From the NCBI GenBank assembly GCA_017656335.1, contig JACDOA010000001.1:62001-126000 (forward strand): a DNA stretch of 64,000 nucleotides. Reading direction: 5' to 3'. Origin of the DNA: Thermosipho sp. (in: thermotogales). Lineage in GTDB: Bacteria; Thermotogota; Thermotogae; Thermotogales; Fervidobacteriaceae. The translations under genes were made by a program, and so were the position numbers. This document shows positions 53,191 through 62,658 of this stretch, piece by piece; the first letter of the stretch is position 1; each line of letters begins with the position of its first letter. Below the pieces are notes generated by a model. The model did not search any database. It saw only the letters and a list, made by a program, of their open reading frames with translations, and was not told where the DNA came from.

Positions 53191-54118
53191 TTCTTTTAAC
53201 ATTAATTTTTCCCAATAAGTCTAATACATCATTTTTACGACATAACTCAGTTCCAGGGGTCATTACCGCAGCATTGCCTGCGGCATTTGCCCATTTGAAT
53301 GCTTCTAAAACACTCTTATTTTCGCTTCTTTTTAAGACATAAGCCGCCAAAAATGAATCACCAGCTCCTACAGCACTATTAACTGGAACATTAAGAGGTG
53401 AAGAAAAGAAAGCTTCTTCATTTGTTATTAGTAGTGAACCTTTAGAACCTAAGGTTAATAAAATTTCTTTTAATCCATATCTTTTAATAATCTCACGCCC
53501 ATCTTTTACTAATGTCTTTAAATTACTTTCATCTACTTCTTTTTCAATTAACCTTGAAAATTCATATTTATTTGGCTTTATTACATCAGGGCCAGCCTTT
53601 ATTCCTGATTTTAACTTTTCACCGTCAGAATCAAAATAAACGAAACTTTTTTTGTTATTTAATAATTTTATAATCTCAAAATATGTTTCTGGTTTTATTC
53701 CCTTTGGCAAACTACCTGAAATGACAACTATATCCCCCACTCTAACAAGTGCATCTAACATTTCAAAAACGACATTTAACTTCTTTTTTCTAATTCTTGC
53801 TCCAGGCATACTTATTCTATACTGTCCTTTATCAGATTCTAAGATTATATTCATTCTGGTTTCATTTTCAACTCTAATTGAACTATATATAACACCTTCT
53901 TTATCCAGCATTCTTTCGATTCTATCTCCCGTTTCACCACCTAAAATAGCAATCGCTATTGAAATTCCATCAAGTTCTTTTATCACTCTTGAAACATCTA
54001 TTCCTTTTCCTGCTGGATAATCTTTTACTTTTTTCGCTCTAATAGTATCATCTAATATCAATTTATCAATATAAATATATCGATCCAAACAGGGATTCAT
54101 CGTCAGAGTAAAAATCAC
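53183..54118 (-). CDS. PfkB-family sugar kinase, 1-phosphofructokinase-like
   Basis: A 311-residue kinase: FTLTMNPCLDRYIYIDKLIL, YPAGKGIDVSRVIKELDG (substrate loop), VISGSLPKGIKP, KPNKYEFSRLI and SAVGAGDSFLAAYVLKR with the catalytic Asp. The pattern fits fructose-1-phosphate/tagatose-6-phosphate kinases. No PTS genes are adjacent, so the substrate is uncertain. GTG start after GGAGGTGAAGAT. Confidence 0.9.
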   Translation of the reverse strand: MIFTLTMNPCLDRYIYIDKLILDDTIRAKKVKDYPAGKGIDVSRVIKELDGISIAIAILGGETGDRIERMLDKEGVIYSSIRVENETRMNIILESDKGQYRISMPGARIRKKKLNVVFEMLDALVRVGDIVVISGSLPKGIKPETYFEIIKLLNNKKSFVYFDSDGEKLKSGIKAGPDVIKPNKYEFSRLIEKEVDESNLKTLVKDGREIIKRYGLKEILLTLGSKGSLLITNEEAFFSSPLNVPVNSAVGAGDSFLAAYVLKRSENKSVLEAFKWANAAGNAAVMTPGTELCRKNDVLDLLGKINVKRIS

Positions 54119-54122
54119 ATCT

Positions 54123-54854
54123 TCACCTCCACAAAAGTAATAAAATTGGGACGATTGAAATAATTAAAAATAATGTATCTTTTTTACCCCAAATTAATTC
54201 ATAATAGCTTGTTCTTGGACCTATGCCATATTTCCTTGCTTGCAATGCAATTGAAATTTCCTCAGCTTTTCTTATCGCTGAAACCAAAAGTGGAACAATG
54301 ATTATTATTAACCCTTTAATCTTGTATTTTATTCCTGGTTGATCAAATTTGGCTCCTCGAGCTATTTGAGCCTTTATTATTCTATCTATTTCATCAAATA
54401 AAATAGGTATAAACCTCATAGAAATAATCATTATCATACTAAAATCTTCCCTATGTTTTTCTTTAATTCCAAACCATTTCATTAATGACGATAATCCTTT
54501 TGAAATCAACAATGGAGGAGTAGTGAAAGTCAAAAAAGTTGCAAAAAGTACAACAAAGGAGAGTCTTAATGCTATAAAAAATGACATTTCTAATCCACTC
54601 ACAAAAAATTGAATTATAGCAGCAAACAGTATCAGAAACCACATATTTTTAATTGATCTTAAATAAGTAAATATACTTATCTTTGATAAATAAACAAGCA
54701 AAATCAAGAAAAAAAGGGGGACAATATATCCCCAAAGATTTTGTACTAGTAAAACTGAAGCTATAAAAAGAAATGTACTAATTATTTTTACTCTTGGATC
54801 TAATGAATGCAAGAAAGAATCAGTAGGAACATATTTACCTATTGTAAAACGCAT
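54123..54854 (-). CDS. ecfT: Energy-coupling factor transporter, T component
   Basis: A 243-residue CbiQ/EcfT membrane protein: FLHSLDPRVKIISTFLFIAS, six or so helices, and the two coupling motifs IARGAKFD and LQARKYGIGPR (Ala-Arg-Gly type) that contact the ATPases. It transmits ATPase motion to vitamin-binding S components. No EcfA or S gene is next to it, so it presumably serves the whole cell. AGGAGG precedes the ATG. Confidence 0.92.
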   Translation of the reverse strand: MRFTIGKYVPTDSFLHSLDPRVKIISTFLFIASVLLVQNLWGYIVPLFFLILLVYLSKISIFTYLRSIKNMWFLILFAAIIQFFVSGLEMSFFIALRLSFVVLFATFLTFTTPPLLISKGLSSLMKWFGIKEKHREDFSMIMIISMRFIPILFDEIDRIIKAQIARGAKFDQPGIKYKIKGLIIIIVPLLVSAIRKAEEISIALQARKYGIGPRTSYYELIWGKKDTLFLIISIVPILLLLWR

Positions 54855-54877
54855 TTAAACCTCCTGAGATTTTCACA

Positions 54878-57019
54878 TTAAAACAAATGATAAATAATAA
54901 ACAAAGGAGCTAAAATTAAAGAAATTACAGACATAATTTTGATTAAAATATCTAAACTCGGTCCAACAGTATCTTTAAGTGGATCACCAACGGTATCGCC
55001 AATTACTAAAGCACTGTGCTCTGGAGATCCTTTCGAAAGTCCTTCTATTTTACCCTGCTCAAGATGTTTTTTTGCATTATCCCAGGCACCACCAGCATTT
55101 GCAGTGTATAGAGCTAACATTATACCACTCAACGTTGTACCAACAAGTAATCCTCCAACAAATTCAGTTCCAAAAAGAAATCCTGAAATTATTGGCGCTG
55201 CAACTGCAATAAATATCGGTTTGCTCATTTCTTTTATAGCACCAGAGGCACTAATCCTAACACAGCTTTCATAATCAGGTTTTTGCTCACCTGTTAAAAT
55301 CCCGGGAAAAACCTTGACTTGTCTTCTGATTTCATCAACCATCAAAGCAGCAGTTTTAACAACAGATTCAATTAAAATTCCACTAAACATATATGGTAAA
55401 GCAGCTCCAATTATAGCCCCCGAAAGAGTACGCGCATTAACAATATTCAAAATTAAAAAATCAAAAACGTTCTTTATTGTTTGACCGGGTGAAGCTTGAG
55501 AAAATATAAATGAAGCAAACAATGAAAGAGCAGCTAAAGCAGCAGAACCAATTGCAAAACCTTTTCCTATAGCTGCCGTTGTATTTCCTACCATATCCAA
55601 TTGATCAGTTATTTCTCTTACCTCCGGTTCAAGTTCAGACATTTCACTGATTCCACCTGCATTATCAGCAATTGGGCCATAAGAATCAACAGAAACGGAA
55701 GTTGCAACAAACGAAAGCATTCCTATTGAAGCCATAGCTACTCCATAAAGGCCTGAAAAATAATCAGCTAAAATAATTGCTAAAAACAAAAGTAATGAAG
55801 GTAAAAAAACACTTTTCATTCCCAAAGCCATTCCACCACTTATCACAATCGCTGTACCTTGTTTGGATTTTTCACTTAAAAGCTTTGTTGGTTTAAATTC
55901 ATCTGATGTATAGTATTCCGCTAATAGTCCAATTAATATACCAGCAAAAACACCCAGAATAGATGAAAAGAATGGAGAAAATGCACCAAATTTGAATCCA
56001 AATGTTTCTAAATTAGATACATTTCTAAAATAAAAATAAGTAAATACAAAATTACCAACAATACTCAAAGTAGCTGAAGTAAGTAATGCTGTATTTAAAT
56101 CTTTATGAGGTTTTCCTACACCTTTTTTTAATATTACAAAATATATTCCTATAATACTGGACAAAAGTCCTATCATGGTATATGAAAGAGGATAGAAAAT
56201 TAATTTTTTTGCAGTCTCATAATATAAATTTCCAGTTAAAGTAAAAATGTATGAAGCAAGAACAATTGCAGATAAAATTGAACCAACATAACTTTCCAAT
56301 AAATCTGCTCCTAATCCTGCAACATCACCAACATTGTCTCCAACATTATCGGCAATAGTAGCAGGATTCCTTGGATCATCTTCTGGAAGTTTTAATTCAG
56401 TTTTACCAACAAGGTCAGCAGCCATATCTGCTGCTTTGGTATAAACACCACCACCTACTCTATCAAACATAGCAATGATTGAGCATCCCAAAGAATAACC
56501 AGAAACCGTCATGGCAAAAGGAATGAAATTTATTCCTAAATAATTTTTAACAATTACAAGATTCTCGGGTCTAAGCTGATAATTAAAAATTGTAAAAACA
56601 ATTACAAGTCCTAAAAGTGCAAATCCACCTACAGAAAGTCCCATTACTGAACCGCCTTGAAAAGCTATCTTTAAAGTATAATCAATATTTTTTGTTTCTC
56701 TAGCAGCATTTGAAACTCTAACATTAGCTCTAGTAGCTATTTTCATTCCTATATAGCCAGCAAGTGAACTCATAACAGCACCAATAAGAAAAGATACACC
56801 AACATACCATGCAGTCAAAAATCCTAAAATTATTGAAGTTGGAATGGCTAATTTAAATACCACCTTATATTCATGATTAATAAAAGCATCAGCACCTTCT
56901 CTGATGGCAAGAGATATTTCCCTCATTTTATCAGTACCTTCAGGTTTTTTTACCACAAAATAAAAATTCACAAATGCAAATAAAATTGCTAATAATGGTG
57001 GAATAAAGTAGATTATCAT
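54878..57019 (-). CDS. hppA: Membrane-bound ion-pumping pyrophosphatase, K+-dependent type
   Basis: A 713-residue pump with ~16 helices that couples PPi hydrolysis to Na+ and/or H+ export. Substrate motifs: GGGVYTKAADMAADLVGKTE, DDPRNPATIADNVGDNVGDV and DTVGDPLKDTVGPSLDILIK. The segment GNTTAAIGKGFAIGSAAL has Ala where K+-independent pumps have Lys, so it is predicted to need K+. Thermotoga's homologue pumps Na+; whether this one does cannot be told from these motifs. The ATG at 57019 has GGAGGGAG upstream; the frame extends further without a ribosome site. Confidence 0.95.
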   Translation of the reverse strand: MIIYFIPPLLAILFAFVNFYFVVKKPEGTDKMREISLAIREGADAFINHEYKVVFKLAIPTSIILGFLTAWYVGVSFLIGAVMSSLAGYIGMKIATRANVRVSNAARETKNIDYTLKIAFQGGSVMGLSVGGFALLGLVIVFTIFNYQLRPENLVIVKNYLGINFIPFAMTVSGYSLGCSIIAMFDRVGGGVYTKAADMAADLVGKTELKLPEDDPRNPATIADNVGDNVGDVAGLGADLLESYVGSILSAIVLASYIFTLTGNLYYETAKKLIFYPLSYTMIGLLSSIIGIYFVILKKGVGKPHKDLNTALLTSATLSIVGNFVFTYFYFRNVSNLETFGFKFGAFSPFFSSILGVFAGILIGLLAEYYTSDEFKPTKLLSEKSKQGTAIVISGGMALGMKSVFLPSLLLFLAIILADYFSGLYGVAMASIGMLSFVATSVSVDSYGPIADNAGGISEMSELEPEVREITDQLDMVGNTTAAIGKGFAIGSAALAALSLFASFIFSQASPGQTIKNVFDFLILNIVNARTLSGAIIGAALPYMFSGILIESVVKTAALMVDEIRRQVKVFPGILTGEQKPDYESCVRISASGAIKEMSKPIFIAVAAPIISGFLFGTEFVGGLLVGTTLSGIMLALYTANAGGAWDNAKKHLEQGKIEGLSKGSPEHSALVIGDTVGDPLKDTVGPSLDILIKIMSVISLILAPLFIIYHLF

Positions 57020-57074
57020 ATATCTCCCTCCTAAATCACAAATTTTATTACGAATATTTTTTACCATTAGATAT

Positions 57075-57103
57075 ATTATATCTCTTTGTTATTTATTTTA
57101 CAA
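57075..57103 (-). promoter_or_regulatory. Promoter of hppA
   Basis: On the minus strand TTGTAA (57103-57098), 17-base spacer, TATAAT (57080-57075), giving a leader of about 50 bases. Downstream ecfT and the sugar kinase are spaced by 23 and 4 bases and probably belong to the same transcript. Confidence 0.65.
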
Positions 57104-57132
57104 AATGATTGTTCCGAATTCATGAATAACTA

Positions 57133-57162
57133 TTTCCATTTTGTTAAAAAATATGATATAAT
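57133..57162 (+). promoter_or_regulatory. Promoter of the two-component operon
   Basis: TATAAT (57157-57162) with a partial -35 TTTCCA (57133-57138, 18-base spacer). The leader to the ATG is about 45 bases. All genes to the window end lie in the same direction with short gaps. Confidence 0.55.
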
Positions 57163-57213
57163 GTTTCAGGAATATATCATTTAACATTTTACAAAATGGG
57201 AGGAGGCCTTTTT

Positions 57214-57933
57214 ATGGCAAAAAGGAGAATTATGGTTATTGATGATCAGCCTGAAATTCTTGAGCTTATCAGCTTTACCCTGGAAAAGGAAGGTTATGAG
57301 GTAATACCTGTTGAAGATGCTGAAAAAGCTTTAGAAGAAATCAAAGATAAAGATGTCGATATGTTTTTAGTTGATATTATGCTTCCTGGAATGGATGGCT
57401 TTGATTTTGTTAGAAACATTAGAAGTCAAGAAAAATATAAACTAACACCTGTAATCTTTTTGAGTGCTAAGGGAGAAGAATTTGATAAAGTCTTAGGGCT
57501 AGAACTTGGTGCGGATGATTACATTACTAAACCATTTAGCATTAGAGAACTTCTTGCGAGAATTAAGGCTGTTTTTAGAAGAATGCAAATGTCGGCACAA
57601 GTCAAAGAGGAAAAACCAAAAAGAATTGTAGCTAAGGATCTGGAAATCGATGTTGATAAATATGAAGTAAAAATCAAAGGCAAAAAAGTTAATTTAACAC
57701 CCTTGGAATTTGATCTTTTAAGATTTTTAGCAGAAAATGAAGGAAAAGTTTTCTCCAGAAATGTATTGCTTGACAAACTCTGGGGCTACGATTACTTTGG
57801 TGATACAAGAACAGTTGACGTTCATATAAGAAGACTTAGAACAAAAATCGAAGAAGATCCATCAAATCCAAAATATATTGTCACGGTTAGAGGAAAAGGA
57901 TATAAATTTAGAGATCCTGGAAAGGAAGAATAA
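57214..57933 (+). CDS. OmpR-family response regulator
   Basis: A 239-residue regulator: receiver domain ~1-120 with the acidic pair DD (10-11), phosphoacceptor Asp54 in FLVDIMLPGMDG and Lys in DYITKPFS; winged-helix DNA-binding domain ~135-235 with VNLTPLEFDLLRFLAENEGK, DTRTVDVHIRRLRTKIE and VRGKGYKF. GGGAGGAGG lies upstream of the ATG at 57214; an ATG at 57196 precedes that site and is rejected. The kinase gene follows 3 bases later. Confidence 0.95.
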   Translation: MAKRRIMVIDDQPEILELISFTLEKEGYEVIPVEDAEKALEEIKDKDVDMFLVDIMLPGMDGFDFVRNIRSQEKYKLTPVIFLSAKGEEFDKVLGLELGADDYITKPFSIRELLARIKAVFRRMQMSAQVKEEKPKRIVAKDLEIDVDKYEVKIKGKKVNLTPLEFDLLRFLAENEGKVFSRNVLLDKLWGYDYFGDTRTVDVHIRRLRTKIEEDPSNPKYIVTVRGKGYKFRDPGKEE

Positions 57934-57936
57934 TTA

Positions 57937-59208
57937 ATGCTTCTAGTTCTTGTTTTTATTCTTCTTTCAGTTTCGATTCTACTCTATGCATTTTTAAAAA
58001 AAATTAAAAATGAAAAATTCATACTAAAAAAATCTTTAATGAGAATCGCGGAAATTATAGAGGAGGACCCTGAATCACCTCCTCTATATATTTCAGAAAA
58101 GGTAAAAAAGAAAATCGAGCAGCTTCTTGAAAAAAACTATGAACTAGAACTTTCAATGAGAAATCAATTGACTATTTTAAATAATATAATAGAACCAATT
58201 ATTATTGTTAAAAAAGATGGCGTTATTACTTTTGCGAATATTGCCGCACGTGAAATCACGCGCCCAGGAGTCGAAGGCAGAAAAATTTATGAAGTTTTTG
58301 AAGAATACTATGTAAATCAAATGTTTGAAGAAGTTACTAAAACTAAAAAAATTCACTCTGGTGAAATTACTATTTTTATTGAAGGTGAAAAAAGATATTA
58401 TGATGTTAAAATTGTTCCAGTTACACTTGAAGAAAATAATGAAAGATTTATAATTATTTTGCATGATGTCACAAATGAAAGAACTCTTGAAAAAATGCGA
58501 AAAGAATTTATTTCAAATGTTTCCCATGAATTGAGAACACCTCTTACTTCCATTCATGGATATGCTGAAGCTCTTTTAGAAGATGATTTATCAAATAAAG
58601 AACTTGTAAAAAAGTTTCTTAAAATTATTGAAACAGAAGCTGCTAGAATGACACGTTTAATTAATGATCTTTTAGATCTTGAAAAATTAGAATCAGGAAA
58701 TTCTCAATTTTTATTTGAAAAAATTAATCTTACCGAAGTTTTAGAACATGTTAGGCACATTATCGAACCACTTGCTGAAGATTATGGCGTTGAAGTTGAA
58801 TTTTCATACCCTGATGAATTGACAATTATTGGTGATAAAGATCGATTGATACAGATGACTTTAAATTTAGTTGATAACGCAGTAAAATATACTTCATTAA
58901 AGGAAAGGGGCCAAAAAAAGGTTATAGTAGAAGCTTACAATGAAAATGATAAGATTATCTTAATTGTAAAAGATTCTGGTGTTGGAATTCCTGAAGATGC
59001 ACAAAAAAGATTGTTCGAAAGATTCTACAGAGTTGATAAAGCAAGAAGTAGAAAAATGGGGGGAACTGGCTTAGGTTTGTCAATTGTTAAAACAATAGTC
59101 GAAAAACATAAAGGAACCATTGAATTTACAAGTAAAGAAGGTGTAGGCACAACTTTTAAAGTAATTTTACCTGTTAATAAGGAGGAATTTCTAAATGAGA
59201 CCATATGA
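57937..59208 (+). CDS. Sensor histidine kinase, PAS-HisKA-HATPase
   Basis: A 423-residue PhoR-like kinase. One N-terminal membrane helix (~1-18), a coiled region, a PAS domain at ~75-180 (LNNIIEPIIIVKKDGVITFA, GRKIYEVFEEYY), HisKA with the phosphorylated His in FISNVSHELRTPLTSIHGYA, and HATPase_c with LVDNAVKYT, DSGVGIPEDAQKRLFERF and GGTGLGLSIVKTIVEKHKG. It lacks a large extracytoplasmic sensor, so it probably senses through the membrane or PAS domain. It overlaps the next gene by 14 bases. Confidence 0.94.
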   Translation: MLLVLVFILLSVSILLYAFLKKIKNEKFILKKSLMRIAEIIEEDPESPPLYISEKVKKKIEQLLEKNYELELSMRNQLTILNNIIEPIIIVKKDGVITFANIAAREITRPGVEGRKIYEVFEEYYVNQMFEEVTKTKKIHSGEITIFIEGEKRYYDVKIVPVTLEENNERFIIILHDVTNERTLEKMRKEFISNVSHELRTPLTSIHGYAEALLEDDLSNKELVKKFLKIIETEAARMTRLINDLLDLEKLESGNSQFLFEKINLTEVLEHVRHIIEPLAEDYGVEVEFSYPDELTIIGDKDRLIQMTLNLVDNAVKYTSLKERGQKKVIVEAYNENDKIILIVKDSGVGIPEDAQKRLFERFYRVDKARSRKMGGTGLGLSIVKTIVEKHKGTIEFTSKEGVGTTFKVILPVNKEEFLNETI

Positions 59209-60499
59209 TATCATATTGAAAAAACGCAATGGTGGCAAATTAACAAAAGAAGAAATAGAATATATGGTTATGGGTTATGTAAATGGTGAAATACCTGATT
59301 ATCAGATTGCTGCATTATTAATGACCATTTATTTCAAACATTTGGACAAAGATGAAAGAGCTATTTTGACTGAGGTAATGGCAAATTCTGGGGACAGAAT
59401 TGATCTTACCCCAATTAAAGGAACAAAAGTTGACAAACATTCAACCGGTGGCGTTGGAGATAAAACTACCTTAGTCGTTGCTCCATTAGTTGCTTCGTTG
59501 GGTATTCGCGTTGCTAAAATGTCTGGAAGGGCTTTGGGACATACAGGAGGTACAATTGATAAACTAGAATCTATTCCTGGCTTTAAAACTACTTTATCGT
59601 TAGATAAATTTTTCGAAAATGTCAATAATTTCGGAATAGCGGTAGTAGGTCAAACGGCAAATTTGGCACCTGCCGACAAAAAAATTTATGCTTTAAGGGA
59701 TTCTACTGCAACAGTAGATGAAATCTCATTAATTTCAGCAAGCATTATGAGTAAAAAATTGGCTGGTGGAGCTGACGCTTTTGTTTTAGATGTTAAAGTC
59801 GGTAGTGGAGCCTTTATGAAAACTTTAAATGATGCAAAAGAGCTTGCTGAAGCTATGGTTGGTATTGCTAAATCTCATAATAAAAATGCTGTTGCAGTTT
59901 TAACGGATATGGATGAACCTTTAGGAACATACGTAGGAAACTCTTTAGAAGTTTTGGAAGCAATCAATACTCTTAAAGGAAATGGTGAACCTAGATTTGT
60001 AGAGCTATGTTTAACATTATCAGCTTGGATGTGCTATTTGGCTGGAAAAGGAGATATTGAACAATGTAAATCTTTAGTTAAAGATTCTCTTGAATCTGGT
60101 AAAGCCCTTGAAAAGTTTAGAGATTTAATTATTGCCCAAGAAGGAAATCCAAAAGTTGTAGATTTTCCAGAAGAAATTTTACCTATTTCTAAAAATATTA
60201 TTACTTTTAAAGCCAATAAAGAAGGTTATATTTCAAAAATTGATACTGAAAAAGTTGGTATTGCTTGTAATTATCTTGGTGCGGGTAGGACAAAGAAAGA
60301 TGATAATATTGATCATTCTGTAGGTATGAAAATATTAAAAAAACACGGTGATTCTGTCTTAAAAGATGAACCAATAATTCAGTTATATGTCAGCAAGAAT
60401 AGTAATATTGAAGAAGCTTTAAAATTGCTTAATGAAGCATACCAAATTTCAAATGAAAAACCTGTTATTTCAAACATAATAATTGATGTTATTAAGTGA
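59195..60499 (+). CDS. deoA: Pyrimidine-nucleoside phosphorylase
   Basis: Phosphorolyses thymidine/uridine to base and (deoxy)ribose 1-phosphate. A 434-residue enzyme: DIILKKRNGGKLTKEEIEYM, VDKHSTGGVGDKTTLVVAPL, MSGRALGHTGGTIDKLESIP (family signature), LRDSTATVDEISLISASIMS and KVGSGAFMKT. The ATG has AAGGAGGAATTTCTAA before it, inside the kinase gene. The broad pyrimidine type (pdp) versus thymidine-specific type cannot be separated here. Confidence 0.94.
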   Translation: MRPYDIILKKRNGGKLTKEEIEYMVMGYVNGEIPDYQIAALLMTIYFKHLDKDERAILTEVMANSGDRIDLTPIKGTKVDKHSTGGVGDKTTLVVAPLVASLGIRVAKMSGRALGHTGGTIDKLESIPGFKTTLSLDKFFENVNNFGIAVVGQTANLAPADKKIYALRDSTATVDEISLISASIMSKKLAGGADAFVLDVKVGSGAFMKTLNDAKELAEAMVGIAKSHNKNAVAVLTDMDEPLGTYVGNSLEVLEAINTLKGNGEPRFVELCLTLSAWMCYLAGKGDIEQCKSLVKDSLESGKALEKFRDLIIAQEGNPKVVDFPEEILPISKNIITFKANKEGYISKIDTEKVGIACNYLGAGRTKKDDNIDHSVGMKILKKHGDSVLKDEPIIQLYVSKNSNIEEALKLLNEAYQISNEKPVISNIIIDVIK

Positions 60500-60508
60500 G
60501 GTGTTCAA

Positions 60509-62116
60509 TTGAAAAAATTAGCTATTTTATTCTTTCTTTTTATTTTCGTAATTACATTTTCAAATACGATTATTTACGAATTTAAAGCGTATTTTTTCAA
60601 CAATAACTGGGTTGACGAGAAAACTCTAAAAGACCTTTCTTTTAGTTTTGTAAAGAATGATAAAATTTTTATGGCTCATGGTAATGATTTGTTAATCGGA
60701 AAAAATGGAAATATAACAATAAATTTCAATCAAACATATGAAAATGCTTATAAAATTGAAGATGGAATTCTTTTTCTGGATGCTGCTTTTTTAGCCAAAT
60801 ACCTTAAATTAAAAAAATTAGAACTTGAAAATGGTTCAAGCATTTATTATGATTTTCTTCCAGAATTAATTCGTGTTGATTTCCAAAACAACCATCTAAA
60901 ACTTTATTTTACAAGTGAAATCACTTCAGATTTCATTGAGTTTAAAATTATTGATAAAGATTTATTAATTTATGTTTCACCTGTCAAAGGTACACCTATA
61001 GTTTTTGGTAAGATAGATTTTGAAAGAACAACAAATGGTTTTATTTTTTATGTTTTAAGTAATAATTTAAAACCTACACCCATTTTAACATTTCAAAATA
61101 GTATGGCTAATATAGAAATAAAGTATAGTGCTTCTGAATCTAAAGAAATTAAAGATGGTATTGTTTGGGAAAGAAAAATAGAAAATTTTGATAACCAAAA
61201 ATTCCTTGTTAACTATCTTCATATTGACCCTGAAAAAGCTGAAATAATCCCAATAATTTCAACCAAGGGAATTGGAACAAGAGAGGATTTAAGGACAATG
61301 ATTAAAAATTCTAACTGTATAGCTGGCATAAATGCAAATTATTTTGATCCTTCTACAAACATTCCTATTGATTTGGTTATAAAAGACGGGAAAATACTTT
61401 CTGATAAATTTGGGTTAAGACCAGCTTTCATAATAACATACAATAATGATGTTTTTATTAAAAGAATTTTAGTTGAACTAGATGTTTTTTTAGATGATCT
61501 TTTATTTTTAGTAAAGGGAGTAAACACTAACGCAAAAGGAGAAGTCCTACTCTACTCTGAAGAGTATGCTTTATCTATACCTTATGATTCTGATAAAAAT
61601 TATTTTTTGATTCAAAATAATCAAATAGTTGATAAAAACTATTACAAAACAGTCCCTGAAAACTCATTCATTTTGGCAATTTCTAAGAAATATGATAAAT
61701 ATTTGCAAAACATTGAAATTGGTTCAAAAGTTTCTTTTAGCTTAAACACAAATTTCTCATATCCTATAAAACATGCAGTTGCTGCCGGACCATTATTAAT
61801 TGAAAATGGTAATCCTATTGAAGATGCTGACACCGAAAAACTAAGCTATGGAAATGGAATTGCATTTTCTAAAACTTCTAGAACAATCGTTGCAATAACA
61901 AAAGATAATAAAGTTGATTTTTTAATTATTGAAGGTTATAATAATACTCCTGGTATGAATTATGATATGGCTGTTGATTTCTTATTACAAAAAGGATATT
62001 ATGCTGCTATGATGCTTGATGGTGGTGGATCAAGCGCAATGGTTGTTGGCCAAAATGTCGTAAACCAAGATGGAGAAATTCAAAGAGGTATTCCAGTAGG
62101 GATTGGAATAAAATAA
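60509..62116 (+). CDS. Secreted phosphodiester glycosidase-domain protein (NAGPA/DUF2233)
   Basis: A 535-residue exported protein: signal peptide ~1-19, a beta-rich N-terminal region (~20-210, possibly AMIN- or copper-amine-oxidase-N-like), then the NAGPA domain (PF09992): CIAGINANYFDPSTNIPIDL, HAVAAGPLLIENGNPI and the C-terminal MLDGGGSSAMVVGQNVVNQD. Bacterial members act on cell-surface glycans or exopolysaccharide; the substrate is unknown. TTG start after GAGGTG. Confidence 0.87.
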   Translation: MKKLAILFFLFIFVITFSNTIIYEFKAYFFNNNWVDEKTLKDLSFSFVKNDKIFMAHGNDLLIGKNGNITINFNQTYENAYKIEDGILFLDAAFLAKYLKLKKLELENGSSIYYDFLPELIRVDFQNNHLKLYFTSEITSDFIEFKIIDKDLLIYVSPVKGTPIVFGKIDFERTTNGFIFYVLSNNLKPTPILTFQNSMANIEIKYSASESKEIKDGIVWERKIENFDNQKFLVNYLHIDPEKAEIIPIISTKGIGTREDLRTMIKNSNCIAGINANYFDPSTNIPIDLVIKDGKILSDKFGLRPAFIITYNNDVFIKRILVELDVFLDDLLFLVKGVNTNAKGEVLLYSEEYALSIPYDSDKNYFLIQNNQIVDKNYYKTVPENSFILAISKKYDKYLQNIEIGSKVSFSLNTNFSYPIKHAVAAGPLLIENGNPIEDADTEKLSYGNGIAFSKTSRTIVAITKDNKVDFLIIEGYNNTPGMNYDMAVDFLLQKGYYAAMMLDGGGSSAMVVGQNVVNQDGEIQRGIPVGIGIK

Positions 62117-62133
62117 CTTTGGAGGTGTATGAA

Positions 62134-62646
62134 GTGAACTTAAGAGAATATATTAGAGATATTCCCGATTTTCCACAAAAAGGTATAATTTTTCGTGATA
62201 TTACTCCACTTTTAAGAAATCCAGAAGCATTTAAAAAAGCTATCGATGATTTATGTGAAAAACTTCAAAATTTAGATTTTGATTTGATTGTTGCACCTGA
62301 AGCAAGAGGATTCATTTTTGGCGGAGCTATTTCATATAAGCTCAAAAAAGGATTTGTACCTGTTAGAAAACCAGGAAAATTACCCTTCAATATTATTAGT
62401 GAAAAATATTCTTTAGAATATGGAACCGCCGAGCTTCAAATGCATGCTGATGCCATTGAAAAAGGCCAAAAAGCAATAATTTTTGATGATGTTTTGGCTA
62501 CTGGAGGTACTGCAAAAGCTTTGAAAAATTTGGTTGAAAAATCTGGTGGAGAGGTAGTCGCAATGGTCTTTTTAATTGAACTTACATATTTAAATCCTAG
62601 AGACTTTTTACAAGGAGAAGAAATTATTTCTCTTATAAAGTTATAA
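62134..62646 (+). CDS. apt: Adenine phosphoribosyltransferase
   Basis: Salvages adenine to AMP with PRPP. A 170-residue type I PRTase: LREYIRDIPDFPQKGIIFRD, FDLIVAPEARGFIFGGAISY, FVPVRKPGKLPF and the PRPP loop IIFDDVLATGGTAKAL. The start is the GTG at 62134, 8 bases after GGAGG; a TTG at 62119 lies before that site. Between the NAGPA protein and pgi. Confidence 0.95.
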   Translation: MNLREYIRDIPDFPQKGIIFRDITPLLRNPEAFKKAIDDLCEKLQNLDFDLIVAPEARGFIFGGAISYKLKKGFVPVRKPGKLPFNIISEKYSLEYGTAELQMHADAIEKGQKAIIFDDVLATGGTAKALKNLVEKSGGEVVAMVFLIELTYLNPRDFLQGEEIISLIKL

Positions 62647-62658
62647 GGAGGGCTAAAA

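Noticed and set aside
57104-57132. GAATTCATGAATAAC near the hppA/response-regulator promoters as an operator
   Set aside because: Imperfect symmetry and a single occurrence; not distinguishable from AT-rich background.
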